This document shows positions 52,357 to 61,867 of a DNA stretch of 64,000 bases, in pieces; position 1 is the first letter of the stretch, and each line of letters opens with the position of its first letter. The stretch covers positions 437,961 to 501,960 of the forward strand of contig NZ_RCZD01000005.1 of assembly GCF_006438725.1 (NCBI RefSeq). The letters are read 5' to 3'. A program made the translations under genes and the position numbers. Under the pieces are notes generated by a model, which worked only from the letters and a program-made list of their open reading frames with translations, made no database searches and had not been told where the DNA came from. The DNA is from Ewingella americana. Lineage in GTDB: Bacteria > Pseudomonadota > Gammaproteobacteria > Enterobacterales > Enterobacteriaceae.

Positions 52357-52554
52357 CACTATCGCAGGTGGGATAGGTTAGGCCAGAAATGCCACAAAAG
52401 TCTTGTTTTCAGCTAAGCTTAAAATATTCATGGTTTATGTCGCAGGCTCGTTACACTTAATGTGGGGGTCATGGCTTACGTTTTACCCGCGGTTGATAGA
52501 TAATGGCCGGGAAACTGAGAGACCCGACTCTTTTAATTATTCAAGGAGCAAAGA

Positions 52555-52740
52555 ATGCTTATTCTGACTCGCCGAGTTGGTGAAACCCTCATGATTGGCG
52601 ATGAGGTAACTGTTACCGTTTTAGGTGTTAAAGGTAACCAAGTGCGTATTGGTGTGAATGCGCCCAAAGAGGTCTCTGTGCATCGTGAAGAGATTTATCA
52701 GCGTATTCAGGCTGAGAAGTCTCAACAAACGAGTTACTGA
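52555..52740 (+). CDS. csrA: Carbon storage regulator CsrA
   Basis: 61-aa dimeric RNA-binding protein that binds GGA motifs in mRNA leaders; antagonised by CsrB/CsrC RNAs under BarA-UvrY control. The sequence is nearly that of E. coli ([30 protein letters not shown] with the RNA-contacting Arg44). The upstream AAGGAGCAAAGA contains a GGA that could allow autoregulation. A GC hairpin follows 8 bp after the stop. Confidence 0.99.
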   Translation: MLILTRRVGETLMIGDEVTVTVLGVKGNQVRIGVNAPKEVSVHREEIYQRIQAEKSQQTSY

Positions 52741-52748
52741 TTTACCAG

Positions 52749-52783
52749 GCGTCTCGTTAACGGCGAGGCGCTGACCCCTTTTT
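52749..52783 (+). terminator. csrA terminator
   Basis: GCGTCTCG / CGAGGCGC (one wobble pair) with a 7-base loop, then CCCCTTTTTC. Confidence 0.7.
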
Positions 52784-52976
52784 CTGCAGATTCTTGGTTT
52801 TCCCTTCTGATTTCATCCCCCATTTTTCTACTTTTTTCGATAAATTACTCTTCCTCTGTGAATCGCTATCTCTAGAAAAAATAGTGTTATTCCTCACTCT
52901 GGCCCTGCTTTTTGCCGTGAAACTGCGCATGTTGCGCGTGAATTGTCCAAACAAGCGATTGTTGGGAAAAAAGGGT

Positions 52977-53004
52977 TTGACTTATAAGTGCGGGAAAGTA
53001 ATAT
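52977..53004 (+). promoter_or_regulatory. tRNA operon promoter
   Basis: -35 TTGACT (52977-52982), 16-bp spacer, -10 TAATAT (52999-53004), then GTGCGCCACGC, a GC-rich discriminator as in stringently controlled stable-RNA promoters. Confidence 0.65.
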
Positions 53005-53067
53005 GTGCGCCACGCAGTGCCGATGAGCTTAAACAAAGTTAGTCAGCGCAACTCGCAAGAGGCGTAT

Positions 53068-53160
53068 GGTGAGGTGGCCGAGAGGCTGAAGGCGCTCCCC
53101 TGCTAAGGGAGTATGCGGTCAAAAGCTGCATCCGGGGTTCGAATCCCCGCCTCACCGCCA
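53068..53160 (+). tRNA. serV: tRNA-Ser (GCU)
   Basis: 93-nt class II tRNA with long variable arm, acceptor GGTGAGG/CCTCACC, anticodon GCT in CCCCTGCTAAGGGAG, encoded CCA end. Same place as serV after csrA in E. coli. Confidence 0.97.
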
Positions 53161-53168
53161 TTTAAAAT

Positions 53169-53245
53169 GCACCCATAGCTCAGCTGGATAGAGTACTCGG
53201 CTACGAACCGAGCGGTCGGAAGTTCGAATCTTCCTGGGTGCACCA
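53169..53245 (+). tRNA. tRNA-Arg (ACG), copy 1
   Basis: 77 nt, acceptor GCACCCA/TGGGTGC, anticodon loop CTACGAA (ACG, read as ICG), CCA encoded. Part of a Ser-Arg-Arg-Arg transcript. Confidence 0.97.
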
Positions 53246-53356
53246 TACTTTCCAGAACGTATGTTGATTTGCAATCAAATGAGCGTGATGGGCAGAAGCG
53301 AAAGCTAATGCAGTAGGGAAAAATGGTTGGGTAAAATCTGCAGTAAGAATCAAAAT

Positions 53357-53433
53357 GCACCCATAGCTCAGCTGGATAGAGTACTCGGCTACGAACCGAG
53401 CGGTCGGAAGTTCGAATCTTCCTGGGTGCACCA
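53357..53433 (+). tRNA. tRNA-Arg (ACG), copy 2
   Basis: Identical to the copy at 53169. The 111-nt spacer before it is longer than that before copy 3. Confidence 0.97.
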
Positions 53434-53485
53434 TTCTTTGCCTTGCTTATCCCGCATCGAACAACAAATTATAGTAAACAACTTT

Positions 53486-53562
53486 GCACCCATAGCTCAG
53501 CTGGATAGAGTACTCGGCTACGAACCGAGCGGTCGGAAGTTCGAATCTTCCTGGGTGCACCA
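53486..53562 (+). tRNA. tRNA-Arg (ACG), copy 3
   Basis: Identical to the other two copies; E. coli has four at this locus. Followed within 10 bp by the operon terminator. Confidence 0.97.
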
Positions 53563-53571
53563 TATTTAAAG

Positions 53572-53592
53572 AAACCGCTTCGGCGGTTTTTT
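53572..53592 (+). terminator. tRNA operon terminator
   Basis: AAACCGC, TTCG tetraloop, GCGGTTT plus further T. Confidence 0.92.
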
Positions 53593-53731
53593 GCTTTCCA
53601 GCTTCCCTACACCTTTAAAATCCTACTTATCTCATTGCTCGCCCCCCGCTTATGCTCCCTGACAAAATGCGACATTCAGCAGACTTTACGCTAAAGTAGT
53701 TTCCTGTTTTTATTGTGAGCAGGAGTACAAG

Positions 53732-54298
53732 ATGTACGATCTCTACCAGGGTTTGATCTTTGATATGGATGGAACCATATTGGATACAGAACCCACCCAC
53801 CGCAAAGCTTGGCATCAGGTGTTGTCCAAATACAATATGCATTTTGATTTCGAGGCGATGGTAGCTCTCAATGGTTCCCCGACGTGGCGTATTGCCAAAT
53901 TTATTATTGATGACAACCAGGTCGATTTGGATCCACACCACCTTGCCGCGGAGAAAACCGCGGCGGTGCAAGAGATGCTGTTGGATACCGTACAACCCCT
54001 TCCGCTTATTGATGTGGTGAAGTTCTATCATGGCCGACGCCCTATGGCTGTAGGCACTGGCAGCGAACACTGGATGGCCGATGCTTTGCTTCGTCATTTA
54101 GGCTTACGTGACTGCTTTGACGCTATCGTGGGTGCCAATGATGTGATGAATCACAAACCGGCCCCTGACACCTTTCTGCTTTGCGCTGAACTTATTGGCG
54201 TACCGCCTGAGAAATGTGTGGTATTTGAAGATGCTGATTTCGGTATTCAGGCCGCACAACGTGCCAATATGGCCGTGGTGGATGTTCGCACCCTTTGA
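53732..54298 (+). CDS. yqaB: Fructose-1-phosphatase YqaB (HAD superfamily)
   Basis: 188 aa, as in E. coli. HAD phosphatase of the beta-phosphoglucomutase-like subgroup; E. coli YqaB hydrolyses fructose-1-phosphate and 6-phosphogluconate. Motif I FDMDGTILDTE (nucleophile Asp11), motif II VGTGSE, motif III lysine in NHKPAPD and motif IV VFEDADFGIQAA. ATG with AGGAG upstream. The stop overlaps the TTG start of yqaA. Confidence 0.94.
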   Translation: MYDLYQGLIFDMDGTILDTEPTHRKAWHQVLSKYNMHFDFEAMVALNGSPTWRIAKFIIDDNQVDLDPHHLAAEKTAAVQEMLLDTVQPLPLIDVVKFYHGRRPMAVGTGSEHWMADALLRHLGLRDCFDAIVGANDVMNHKPAPDTFLLCAELIGVPPEKCVVFEDADFGIQAAQRANMAVVDVRTL

Positions 54299-54723
54299 GT
54301 AGCACGCTGGCGCTGGCCTCACTCTTTGGCAGCAGCTTTCTCAGTGCGACGCTGCTACCGGGAAATTCAGAGATTTTATTGGTTGGTCTACTGTCTGCTG
54401 GGAGTGCGTCGCCATTTTTATTAGTTATCGCTGCATCTTTTGGCAATACCTTAGGTGGGATAACCAATATCATCATTGGCCGGTTACTGCCGGAGCTGAA
54501 ACCGCAGCGCGGTCTTAATATCGCCCTGGTTTGGTTAAATCGTTTTGGCCCTGCTGCGCTATTGCTCAGTTGGTTGCCGGTTGTCGGTGATGTGTTATGT
54601 GTGTTGGCTGGCTGGTTGCGCATGCCGTGGGGCCCGATAGTGTTTTTCCTTTGTATTGGGAAAACGATACGTTATGCAGTTTTAACTGTCATTACGTTAC
54701 AGGGGATCTCATGGTGGAGTTAG
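54295..54723 (+). CDS. yqaA: YqaA/DedA-like inner-membrane protein
   Basis: 142-aa membrane protein of the SNARE-associated/DedA (VTT) superfamily, same length as E. coli YqaA; function not established, DedA relatives have been linked to lipid scrambling. The conserved FLSATLLPGNSE and SWLPVVGDVLCVLAGWLRM are present. TTG start at 54295 shares bases with the yqaB stop (TTGA), so it is translated by coupling. Confidence 0.9.
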   Translation: MSSTLALASLFGSSFLSATLLPGNSEILLVGLLSAGSASPFLLVIAASFGNTLGGITNIIIGRLLPELKPQRGLNIALVWLNRFGPAALLLSWLPVVGDVLCVLAGWLRMPWGPIVFFLCIGKTIRYAVLTVITLQGISWWS

Positions 54724-54807
54724 ATTTGTATCGCTTATCATGATGGTTACATCTATGCAGATTCAGTATGCTTGCAAGTTAATGTCTTCAAATAGCGGGA
54801 GGTCAAT

Positions 54808-56370
54808 TTGATCCCGGATGTATCTCAGGCGCTTTCCTGGTTGGAAGCCCACCCTCAGGCAGTAAAAGGTATTCGCCGTGGCATAGAGCGCGAAACGCTT
54901 CGTGTTAATGCAGATGGTTCACTCGCGGCAACAGGGCATCCAGAAGCTTTAGGTGCGGCGCTAACGCATCATTGGATCACGACCGACTTCGCAGAATCCC
55001 TTCTGGAGTTTATCACTCCTGTAGATGGCGATATCGACCATCTTCTGACATTCCTGCGTGATATCCACCGCCATGTTGCCCGCGAACTGGGTGATGAAAG
55101 AATGTGGCCGCTGAGTATGCCTTGTTTTGTCGGGGCAGAGCAGGAGATTGAACTTGCGCAATACGGTTCCTCAAATATAGGGCGCTTAAAAACGCTTTAT
55201 CGCGAAGGTTTGAAAAATCGCTACGGCGCCTTAATGCAGATCATCTCTGGCATTCATTACAATTTCTCACTGCCGCTGGAGTTCTGGCAGGCGCGTCTTG
55301 GTATCACGGATGCCGAAAGCGGCAAGCATGAGATTTCTGCCGCCTATTTTAAACTGATCCGTAACTATTACCGTTTTGGCTGGGTGATCCCTTATCTGTT
55401 TGGGGCATCTCCGGCAATTTGTTCGTCCTTCCTCAACGGGCGTGAAACGGAATTACCCTTTGAGCATACAGAATCGGGCTTGTGTTATCTGCCGTACGCA
55501 ACGTCGCTGCGTCTGAGCGATTTAGGCTATACCAATAAATCACAAAGCAATTTGGGTATTACCTTTAACGACCTCGAAACCTATGTGAAAGGTGTTAAAC
55601 AGGCAATAGGCACGCCTTCTGAAGAATACGCTGCAATAGGCGTTAAAAAAGATGGCAAATATCTGCAATTGAACACCAATGTGTTACAGATTGAGAACGA
55701 ACTTTATGCTCCAATTCGTCCGAAGCGTGTCACTCGTTCAGGTGAAACGCCTTCCGATGCACTAATGCGTAGTGGGATTGAGTACATTGAGGTTCGCTCC
55801 CTGGATGTGAATCCCTTCTCGCCAATTGGTGTGGATGCGTCTCAGGCGCGTTTCCTGGATCTGTTTTTGATATGGTGTGCTTTGGCGGATGCGCCAGAGA
55901 TGAACAGTGACGAATTGCTTTGTACGCGTAAGAACTGGAATCGGGTGATTTTGGAAGGGCGCAAGCCGGGCCAGACGATTGGTATCGGTTGTAACGACCA
56001 GCGTAAGCCTCTTGAGCAGGTTGGGAAGGCGCTCTTTGCTGACCTGCGACGCGTTGCTGAAGTGCTCGATAGTCAGAACGGTAATCAACAGTATCAGGAT
56101 GTCTGTTGCGAGCTGGTTGCTGGATTTGACGATCCTGAGTTGACCTATTCCGCACGTATCTTGCGTGAGATGAAAGCGCCTGGTTCAGGCAATCTCGGCT
56201 TAAAACTTGCTGAAAAATACCGTCAGATACTGTTGCAAGAACCGCTGGAAATTCTTAGCGCAGAAAAGCTTGCAGCAGAGTGTGAAGCTTCATGGCAACG
56301 GCAACGCGACCTTGAGGCGAATGATAAGCTAAGCTTTGAAGAGTATCTGGCCGCACTTGCGGGCGGCTAA
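54808..56370 (+). CDS. gshA: Glutamate-cysteine ligase
   Basis: First step of glutathione synthesis (ATP-dependent joining of Glu and Cys). 520 aa (E. coli 518). [30 protein letters not shown] and [16 protein letters not shown] [13 protein letters not shown] are family blocks. TTG start at 54808 with GGGAGG, the same unusual start as E. coli gshA, which keeps expression low. MicA, on the opposite strand, begins just downstream of its stop on the far side and ends next to it. Confidence 0.97.
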   Translation: MIPDVSQALSWLEAHPQAVKGIRRGIERETLRVNADGSLAATGHPEALGAALTHHWITTDFAESLLEFITPVDGDIDHLLTFLRDIHRHVARELGDERMWPLSMPCFVGAEQEIELAQYGSSNIGRLKTLYREGLKNRYGALMQIISGIHYNFSLPLEFWQARLGITDAESGKHEISAAYFKLIRNYYRFGWVIPYLFGASPAICSSFLNGRETELPFEHTESGLCYLPYATSLRLSDLGYTNKSQSNLGITFNDLETYVKGVKQAIGTPSEEYAAIGVKKDGKYLQLNTNVLQIENELYAPIRPKRVTRSGETPSDALMRSGIEYIEVRSLDVNPFSPIGVDASQARFLDLFLIWCALADAPEMNSDELLCTRKNWNRVILEGRKPGQTIGIGCNDQRKPLEQVGKALFADLRRVAEVLDSQNGNQQYQDVCCELVAGFDDPELTYSARILREMKAPGSGNLGLKLAEKYRQILLQEPLEILSAEKLAAECEASWQRQRDLEANDKLSFEEYLAALAGG

Positions 56371-56374
56371 AAAG

Positions 56375-56447
56375 AAAAAGGCCACAATTAATGTGGCCAA
56401 ATAACATCTCTGTTTACAGGGATGATGATAACGAATGTGCGTCTTTC
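56375..56447 (-). ncRNA. micA: MicA small RNA with sigma-E promoter
   Basis: On the minus strand the sequence begins GAAAGACGCACATTCG, continues with CATCATCCCTG and ends in the hairpin GGCCACA-TTAAT-TGTGGCC plus a T-run, closely matching E. coli MicA (about 72 nt), which lies between gshA and luxS there too. MicA is an Hfq-bound antisense repressor of ompA and other envelope mRNAs. A sigma-E-like promoter is upstream: -35 GGAAAC (56482-56477) and -10 TCTGA (56458-56454). Confidence 0.93.
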
Positions 56448-56526
56448 ATATATTCAGACTCGCATTATGGGAAAAGGTTTCCTGAGTTCGATAAAAAAAA
56501 CATTTTTTCTTTAGGAGGGTGACGAT

Positions 56527-57042
56527 ATGCCACTGTTGGATAGCTTTACCGTAGACCATACCCGTATGGCAGCACCTGCTGTTCGCGTCGCAAAAACCAT
56601 GAAAACCCCTCACGGGGATACCATCACTGTATTCGACCTGCGTTTTTGCCGTCCGAATATTGAAGTCATGCCTGAGCGCGGCATCCACACTCTGGAGCAC
56701 CTGTTTGCTGGTTTCATGCGTAACCATCTCAATGGGAACGGTGTAGAAATCATTGATATTTCACCAATGGGTTGTCGTACCGGGTTCTACATGAGTCTGA
56801 TCGGTGTACCTACCGAGAAATTGGTGGCTGATTCATGGAAAGCGGCCATGGCCGATGTTCTCAAAGTGACAGACCAACGTAAAATTCCAGAGCTGAATGA
56901 GTTCCAGTGCGGAACTTACGAAATGCATTCCCTGAAAGAAGCTCAGGAAATTGCACAGCACATTCTCGATCATGATGTGGTGGTCAATCACAACGAAGAT
57001 TTGGCGCTGCCAAAAGAGAAGCTGACCGAGCTGCACATCTAG
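56527..57042 (+). CDS. luxS: S-ribosylhomocysteine lyase
   Basis: Cleaves S-ribosylhomocysteine to homocysteine and DPD, the autoinducer-2 precursor. 171 aa as in E. coli. Zinc ligands His54 and His58 in HTLEHLFAG and Cys128 in [10 protein letters not shown]; catalytic Cys in [17 protein letters not shown] ribosome-binding site. Transcribed divergently from micA, with overlapping leader and promoter sequences; a very long palindrome terminates it. Confidence 0.98.
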   Translation: MPLLDSFTVDHTRMAAPAVRVAKTMKTPHGDTITVFDLRFCRPNIEVMPERGIHTLEHLFAGFMRNHLNGNGVEIIDISPMGCRTGFYMSLIGVPTEKLVADSWKAAMADVLKVTDQRKIPELNEFQCGTYEMHSLKEAQEIAQHILDHDVVVNHNEDLALPKEKLTELHI

Positions 57043-57052
57043 TCGTTGTGCG

Positions 57053-57106
57053 GGTCATAGCAATAAAAAAAGACGCGATATCGCGTCTTTTTTTATTGCT
57101 ATGACC
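57053..57106. terminator. 54-bp perfect palindrome, two-way terminator between luxS and proS
   Basis: Centre GACGCGATATCGCGTC (57072-57087), flanked by seven A and seven T, and then by GGTCATAGCAAT and its exact complement. All 27 base pairs of the arms match and there is no loop. It serves as a rho-independent terminator in both directions. Confidence 0.92.
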
Positions 57107-57119
57107 TGTCCTAAATAGC

Positions 57120-57160
57120 GTTGACACATTTAACTCGAACACTGAGGAAAATGTGTCAAC
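57120..57160. repeat. Inverted repeat next to the palindrome
   Basis: GTTGACACATTT (57120-57131) and AAATGTGTCAAC (57149-57160), 12-bp perfect arms with 17 bases between, downstream of proS. Function unknown; possibly a second proS terminator or a transposon-end relic. Confidence 0.55.
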
Positions 57161-57202
57161 CTATAGCAGGACTAGTCAGCTGGAGTGGTGGTTATCCCGT
57201 GA

Positions 57203-58921
57203 TTAGCGTGGGATCTGGCTCAGTAAATGCTCAAGAATATCGCTTTGTTTGATCATCAGCTTTTCACCGGTACGACGATTTTTGTATTCTAGCTCTTGCG
57301 CGTCAAGATTACGATCGCCGATAACTACCTGATGCGGTACACCGATCAGTTCCATATCTGCAAACATCACGCCAGGACGCTCTTTACGATCGTCGAGGAT
57401 CACATCGATGCCTTTCGCGCGCAGAGCCTGATAGAGCTCTTCCGCTACGTCTTTGACACGGAATGACTTGTGCATATTCATTGGCAGGATCGCGACCTGG
57501 AAAGGTGCAATCGCGTCTGGCCAGATGATGCCACGGTCATCGTGATTCTGCTCAATCGCCGCAGCAACGACGCGGGTCACACCGATGCCGTAACAACCCA
57601 TGGTCATGACCTGATTGCGCCCATCTTCGCCTTGCACTGTGGCATTCATCGCTTCCGAGTATTTGGTACCCAGTTGGAAGATATGACCCACTTCGATACC
57701 GCGTTTAATAAGCAATGTACCCTTACCATCCGGGCTGATATCACCTTCAACGACGTTACGAATATCGGCAACCTGTGGCAACGGCAAATCGCGTTCCCAG
57801 TTGATGCCGAAATGATGCTGTCCGTCGATGTTAGCACCGGCGCTGAAATCACTCATGGCCGCGACGGTGCGGTCAGCTACGATTGGCATCGGCAGATTAA
57901 CCGGACCCAGTGAACCCGGACCCGCGTTAACGACGGCGCGGATCTCGGCTTCAGTAGCAAAAGTCAGCGGGGAGGCAACCTGTGGCAGCTTCTCGGCTTT
58001 CACTTCGTTCAATTCATGATCGCCACGCACCAGCAGCGCAACCAACTTGTGGCCGCTCTCTTCTGTGGCATGAACCATCAAGGTTTTAACCGTTTTCTCG
58101 ACCGGGACCTGGAATTGCTCAACCAGTTCGGCGATGGTTTTGGCATGTGGCGTTGCAATCTGGCGCAGTTCTTCTGTCGCTGCTGCGCGTGGTGCCGCAG
58201 GGGCTACTGCTTCAGCCAATTCAATGTTCGCCGCGTAGTCAGATTCGGTAGAGAAGATGATGTCATCTTCACCGCTTGAGGCCAGAACCTGGAATTCATG
58301 CGATGCGCTACCGCCAATTGAGCCGGTATCCGCGTGAACAGCGCGGAAATCCAGGCCCATACGGCTGAAAATCTTGCTGTAGGCCGCATACATGACGTCG
58401 TAAGTTTCCTGCAAGGATTCCTGCGTAGTATGGAAAGAGTAAGCATCTTTCATGATAAATTCGCGCGAACGCATCACGCCAAAGCGCGGACGAACTTCAT
58501 CGCGGAATTTGGTCTGGATCTGGAAGAAATTCAGCGGCAGTTGCTTATAAGAGCTGATTTCGCCACGGATCAGGTCAGTGATCACTTCTTCATGCGTCGG
58601 GCCTAGTACAAAGGCGCGATCGCTGCGATCAACAAAGCGCAGCAACTCCGGACCATATTGCTCCCAGCGACCGCTCTCCTGCCATAAGTCGGCGGGCTGA
58701 ACTACCGGCATGGAGACTTCGATAGCGCAGGCGTTGTTCATTTCTTCGCGGACGATGTTTTCGACTTTACGAAGTACGCGCAGGCCGGTCGGCAGCCAGG
58801 TATAGAGGCCTGAAGCCAGTTTGCGGATCATTCCGGCGCGCAGCATCAACTGATGGCTGATCACTTCGGCGTCGGCTGGCGTCTCTTTGAGTGTGGAGAG
58901 CAGATATTGAGTTGTACGCAT
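57203..58921 (-). CDS. proS: Prolyl-tRNA synthetase
   Basis: Class II synthetase for tRNA-Pro (572 aa as in E. coli). Bacterial-type architecture: class II core ([21 protein letters not shown] in pieces; [33 protein letters not shown] in pieces), the inserted YbaK-like editing domain (about 225-400) with [10 protein letters not shown], and the C-terminal anticodon domain ([19 protein letters not shown]). ATG start. Convergent with luxS. Confidence 0.98.
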   Translation of the reverse strand: MRTTQYLLSTLKETPADAEVISHQLMLRAGMIRKLASGLYTWLPTGLRVLRKVENIVREEMNNACAIEVSMPVVQPADLWQESGRWEQYGPELLRFVDRSDRAFVLGPTHEEVITDLIRGEISSYKQLPLNFFQIQTKFRDEVRPRFGVMRSREFIMKDAYSFHTTQESLQETYDVMYAAYSKIFSRMGLDFRAVHADTGSIGGSASHEFQVLASSGEDDIIFSTESDYAANIELAEAVAPAAPRAAATEELRQIATPHAKTIAELVEQFQVPVEKTVKTLMVHATEESGHKLVALLVRGDHELNEVKAEKLPQVASPLTFATEAEIRAVVNAGPGSLGPVNLPMPIVADRTVAAMSDFSAGANIDGQHHFGINWERDLPLPQVADIRNVVEGDISPDGKGTLLIKRGIEVGHIFQLGTKYSEAMNATVQGEDGRNQVMTMGCYGIGVTRVVAAAIEQNHDDRGIIWPDAIAPFQVAILPMNMHKSFRVKDVAEELYQALRAKGIDVILDDRKERPGVMFADMELIGVPHQVVIGDRNLDAQELEYKNRRTGEKLMIKQSDILEHLLSQIPR

Positions 58922-59040
58922 GTTGTGTTGATTCCGTTAGCACTGCTAATTGCAATCGGGCTGCCATCGGGCAGCCAAAGCGTGAAAAGTTTCTTAGTTT
59001 ACCAGCGACTGAGGGCTGTCAAAAGAGAAGGGATGGAAAA

Positions 59041-59748
59041 TTAGTTTTTGTCGAGGGATAAGACCTGGTTTAGCTCGCCCACAACGCGCCAGCGGACATT
59101 GAATTCCAACAGATTTACTGCGTAATCCCGTGCCAGTTCTTCACCTTTACGATAGGCGGGGCGGGGATCCTGGCCTAAAACCTGAGTGATAAAACGGCGC
59201 AAGTTGGGGTGTGTTGACAAATTAGCCGCTAATTGCTGCTCGGCCTGCGGGGTGAATTCCACCGGCATATTGGCAGGTGGTGCTGATTGCGCAAAACCTG
59301 CACGGGCTTCGGGTTGACTCTCGGCAAAGGGCAGATAGGGTTTTATATCTACCACCGGAGTGCCATCGACAAGATCGAGACTACCCAATTCCAGTATGAC
59401 GTTCTGGCCTTGGCAACGAATGTCCTTCAGTTCAATCAATGACATCCCCAGCGGATTTGGCCGGAAGGTCGAACGGGTGGCGAATACGCCAGTCCGGGTA
59501 TTTCCGCCCAAACGGGGAGGGCGCACAGTAGGGCGCCAGCCGCCGTCCATGGTCTGGTGAAAAATGAACATCACCCAGATATGGCTGAACTCTTCAAGGC
59601 CGCGCACCGCTTCAGGTTGATTGTAAGGGGAGTGTAGATGCAGTTCTCCCCCGCCATCTTCAATCAAGCCGGGCTGGCGGGGGACAGCAAACTTCTCTTT
59701 ATAGGGAGAGTGAATTGTCCCTATTTGAGCGAAGGAAAACGAGGTCAT
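59041..59748 (-). CDS. trmO: tRNA (N6-threonylcarbamoyladenosine37-N6)-methyltransferase
   Basis: SAM-dependent methylation of t6A37 to m6t6A in tRNA-Thr. 235 aa, exactly as E. coli TrmO (YaeB/TsaA). The single-sheet beta-barrel signatures FPRQPG-like VPRQPGLI, FSHIWVMFIFH, GVFATRSTFRPNPLGMS and LVDGTPVVDIKPY are present. I chose the Met at 59748, which overlaps the rcsF stop (ATGA); a longer frame upstream runs inside rcsF. Confidence 0.95.
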   Translation of the reverse strand: MTSFSFAQIGTIHSPYKEKFAVPRQPGLIEDGGGELHLHSPYNQPEAVRGLEEFSHIWVMFIFHQTMDGGWRPTVRPPRLGGNTRTGVFATRSTFRPNPLGMSLIELKDIRCQGQNVILELGSLDLVDGTPVVDIKPYLPFAESQPEARAGFAQSAPPANMPVEFTPQAEQQLAANLSTHPNLRRFITQVLGQDPRPAYRKGEELARDYAVNLLEFNVRWRVVGELNQVLSLDKN

Positions 59749-60152
59749 TTGAAGGTAACGTTCAGCGCTGAGCCCTGACAAACGGCCTGTTGATGGCAGC
59801 CGGGAACGCCACTGAGGATCTGGCACTGATGTAACAATACGGCATTGGCTTTCATGTAAGACGCACGCGTCAACATTCTTTTGCGGGCCGTTGCCAGACT
59901 TGGTGGCGCGTCTTGTGTGTCTGCCTGACAGGATTCACCCGATACTTCACCCAGGTCACGGAACGGTGTTCCTACCAGAGCTTCAGCATCTTTGTACAGC
60001 TTAACCGGTGCCGGACGAACAGCGACTGGTTTTGGTTTTACAGGTTTAATTTCTACCGGAGTTGGCTGTTCAGGAGTGGGTGGCTGCGTTTTATGAGTCG
60101 CGGAACATCCAGCTAGCAAGAGAGCGAACAAACAGAGAGGTAAAGCACGCAT
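59745..60152 (-). CDS. rcsF: Outer-membrane lipoprotein RcsF
   Basis: Stress sensor that signals envelope damage to the Rcs phosphorelay through IgaA. 135 aa (E. coli 134). Signal peptide and lipobox LLAGC (Cys16), Pro-rich surface-exposed linker (TPEQPTPVEIKPVKPKPV), then a folded domain with four cysteines (in GESCQAD, LHQCQIL, VPGCHQ, AVCQGS) that form two disulfides in E. coli. ATG at 60152 chosen from the signal peptide. Co-transcribed with trmO. Confidence 0.95.
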   Translation of the reverse strand: MRALPLCLFALLLAGCSATHKTQPPTPEQPTPVEIKPVKPKPVAVRPAPVKLYKDAEALVGTPFRDLGEVSGESCQADTQDAPPSLATARKRMLTRASYMKANAVLLHQCQILSGVPGCHQQAVCQGSALNVTFK

Positions 60153-60220
60153 GGTATATCCTCTGCTTTTTACTATGTTAGGGGAAAGAATGTGGCGGTA
60201 TTGAAGCAAGGTATTGGGAA

Positions 60221-60260
60221 AATAACAAGGCGGGCATTGGCCCGCCTTGTTATTTTTTTC
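60221..60260 (-). terminator. metNIQ terminator
   Basis: 14-bp perfect stem (60221-60234 with 60241-60254) around CATTGG, with U-rich ends on both strands; it separates metQ from rcsF. Confidence 0.88.
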
Positions 60261-60336
60261 TAAAAGAGTTTTTTCTAAAAGAAGTTATTTAGAAAAGTTT
60301 TCTCTTTAAGCTCTGTAATAGGCAGAGGAATAAAAC

Positions 60337-61152
60337 TTACCAACCTTTCACCGCGCCGCCATTGAAGATTTTATTGGCAGCGGCATTCACTTCGTCTGAC
60401 TGATAGGCTTGAACGAATTTCTTAACGTTCTCAGCATCTTTGTTGTTTTCGCGAGCAACCAACAGGTTTACATAAGGAGACTCTTTGTCTTCCACGAAGA
60501 TACCGTCTTTCTCAGGGGTTAAACCAATCTGGCTTGCGTAGGTGGTGTTGATCACCGCTAACGCAATTTTGTTGTCATCCAGCGAACGTGGCAGTTGTGG
60601 TGCTTCCAGTTCAACTAGTTTCAGATTTTTAGGGTTTTCGGTAACATCGAGGACAGTCGGCAGCAGGCCAACACCATCTTTCAGTTTGATCAAACCTTGT
60701 TTTTGCAACAGCAGCAAAGAACGTCCCAGGTTAGTTGGGTCGTTCGGTAAGGCGACCTGATCGCCCTCTTTCAGCTCATCAGTTGATTTGATTTTCTTGG
60801 AGTAACCCGCAATCGGGTAGACAAAAGTGTTGCCGACTGCAACCAATTTATATCCACGATCTTTGATCTGTTGATCAAGGTAGGGTTTATGCTGGAAGGC
60901 GTTAAGGTCGATATCGCCTTTGCTCAGCGCTTCATTCGGCAGAACGTAGTCGTTGAAAGTGACTAACTCAACATTCAGGCCATATTTTTCTTTGGCAACT
61001 TTCTGAGCAACTTCAGCAACCTGCTGTTCAGAACCCACGATCACGCCCACTTTAATATGATTTGGATCTTGTTCTTTAGGACCGCAGCCAACCAACGCCA
61101 GCGTTCCCAGAAGCGCGCCGACAACCACGATGGATTTAAATTTAGTAGACAT
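60337..61152 (-). CDS. metQ: D-methionine-binding lipoprotein MetQ
   Basis: Substrate-binding component of the MetNIQ methionine importer, anchored as a lipoprotein to the inner membrane. 271 aa as in E. coli. Lipobox LVGC (Cys23), then the NlpA fold (IKVGVIVGSEQQVAEVAQ; LNAFQHKPYLDQQ; ALPNDPTNLGRSL). Last gene of the operon, 61 bp after metI. Confidence 0.96.
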   Translation of the reverse strand: MSTKFKSIVVVGALLGTLALVGCGPKEQDPNHIKVGVIVGSEQQVAEVAQKVAKEKYGLNVELVTFNDYVLPNEALSKGDIDLNAFQHKPYLDQQIKDRGYKLVAVGNTFVYPIAGYSKKIKSTDELKEGDQVALPNDPTNLGRSLLLLQKQGLIKLKDGVGLLPTVLDVTENPKNLKLVELEAPQLPRSLDDNKIALAVINTTYASQIGLTPEKDGIFVEDKESPYVNLLVARENNKDAENVKKFVQAYQSDEVNAAANKIFNGGAVKGW

Positions 61153-61213
61153 ATCCTTTCCTCTATAAGCGGAGATAAATTATTCGCAATGTTTAGGTAC
61201 AGCCGTTGTTGCC

Positions 61214-61867
61214 TTACTTATGGGTTACCGCTTTGACTATACGGTCTCCAAAGAATTGAATCAGATAAACCAAAAACACTAATAAGACTAATACAGTATT
61301 CATGGCCGTGGCGTCATAACCGATATAACCGTATTGATAACCGATCTGCCCCAGGCCGCCAGCGCCAACTGCACCACCCATTGCGGAGTACCCGACCAGA
61401 GTGATCAACGTGATCGTTGCGGCATTGACCAGACCGGGTAAGGCCTCAGGCAGTAATACTTTTCGAATAATCTGCATCGGTGTTGCGCCCATAGCGCGAG
61501 CCGCTTCGACTAAGCCACTGGGTATTTCTAACAGCGCATTCTCAACCATACGGGCAATAAACGGCGCTGCACCTACGGTCAATGGAACGATGGCCGCCTG
61601 TAAACCAATAGATGTACCGACAATCAGTCGGGTGAATGGGATCATCCACACCAATAAAATGATGAACGGAATCGAGCGGAAAATGTTCACTACCGCTGAC
61701 ATTACGCGGTATACCTTTTTATTTTCTGCAATCTGACCGGGGCGGGTAACGTAGAGCAGTACACCAAACGGCAAACCCAGCACAAAGCCGAAAAAGCCGG
61801 AGGTCAGCGTCATTACTACGGTTTCCCAGATGCCCCGGCCCATTAACCACATCATTGCCTCAGACAT
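61214..61867 (-). CDS. metI: Methionine ABC transporter permease MetI
   Basis: 217-aa inner-membrane permease as in E. coli, with five hydrophobic segments and the EAA coupling motif ([25 protein letters not shown], from about 125) that contacts MetN. It overlaps the end of metN by 8 bases. Confidence 0.97.
   Translation of the reverse strand: MSEAMMWLMGRGIWETVVMTLTSGFFGFVLGLPFGVLLYVTRPGQIAENKKVYRVMSAVVNIFRSIPFIILLVWMIPFTRLIVGTSIGLQAAIVPLTVGAAPFIARMVENALLEIPSGLVEAARAMGATPMQIIRKVLLPEALPGLVNAATITLITLVGYSAMGGAVGAGGLGQIGYQYGYIGYDATAMNTVLVLLVFLVYLIQFFGDRIVKAVTHK

Larger units (their letters stand above)
52741..53067. other. csrA-serV intergenic region
   Basis: 327 bp. Left: csrA terminator hairpin. 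Right: the tRNA operon promoter with a GC-rich discriminator. An 82-codon open frame (52794-53042) covers the promoter and has no ribosome-binding site or recognisable domain, so I do not call it a gene. Confidence 0.6.

Noticed and set aside
52794..53042. 82-codon open frame between csrA and tRNA-Ser
   Set aside because: It covers the tRNA promoter and discriminator, has no ribosome-binding site and no recognisable domain.
53103..53569. Short frames running through the tRNA-Arg copies
   Set aside because: They are translations of structural RNA genes and repeat with each copy.
56380..56398. Hairpin after gshA as the gshA terminator
   Set aside because: No T-run follows on the plus strand; the T-run is on the minus strand, where the hairpin is the MicA terminator.
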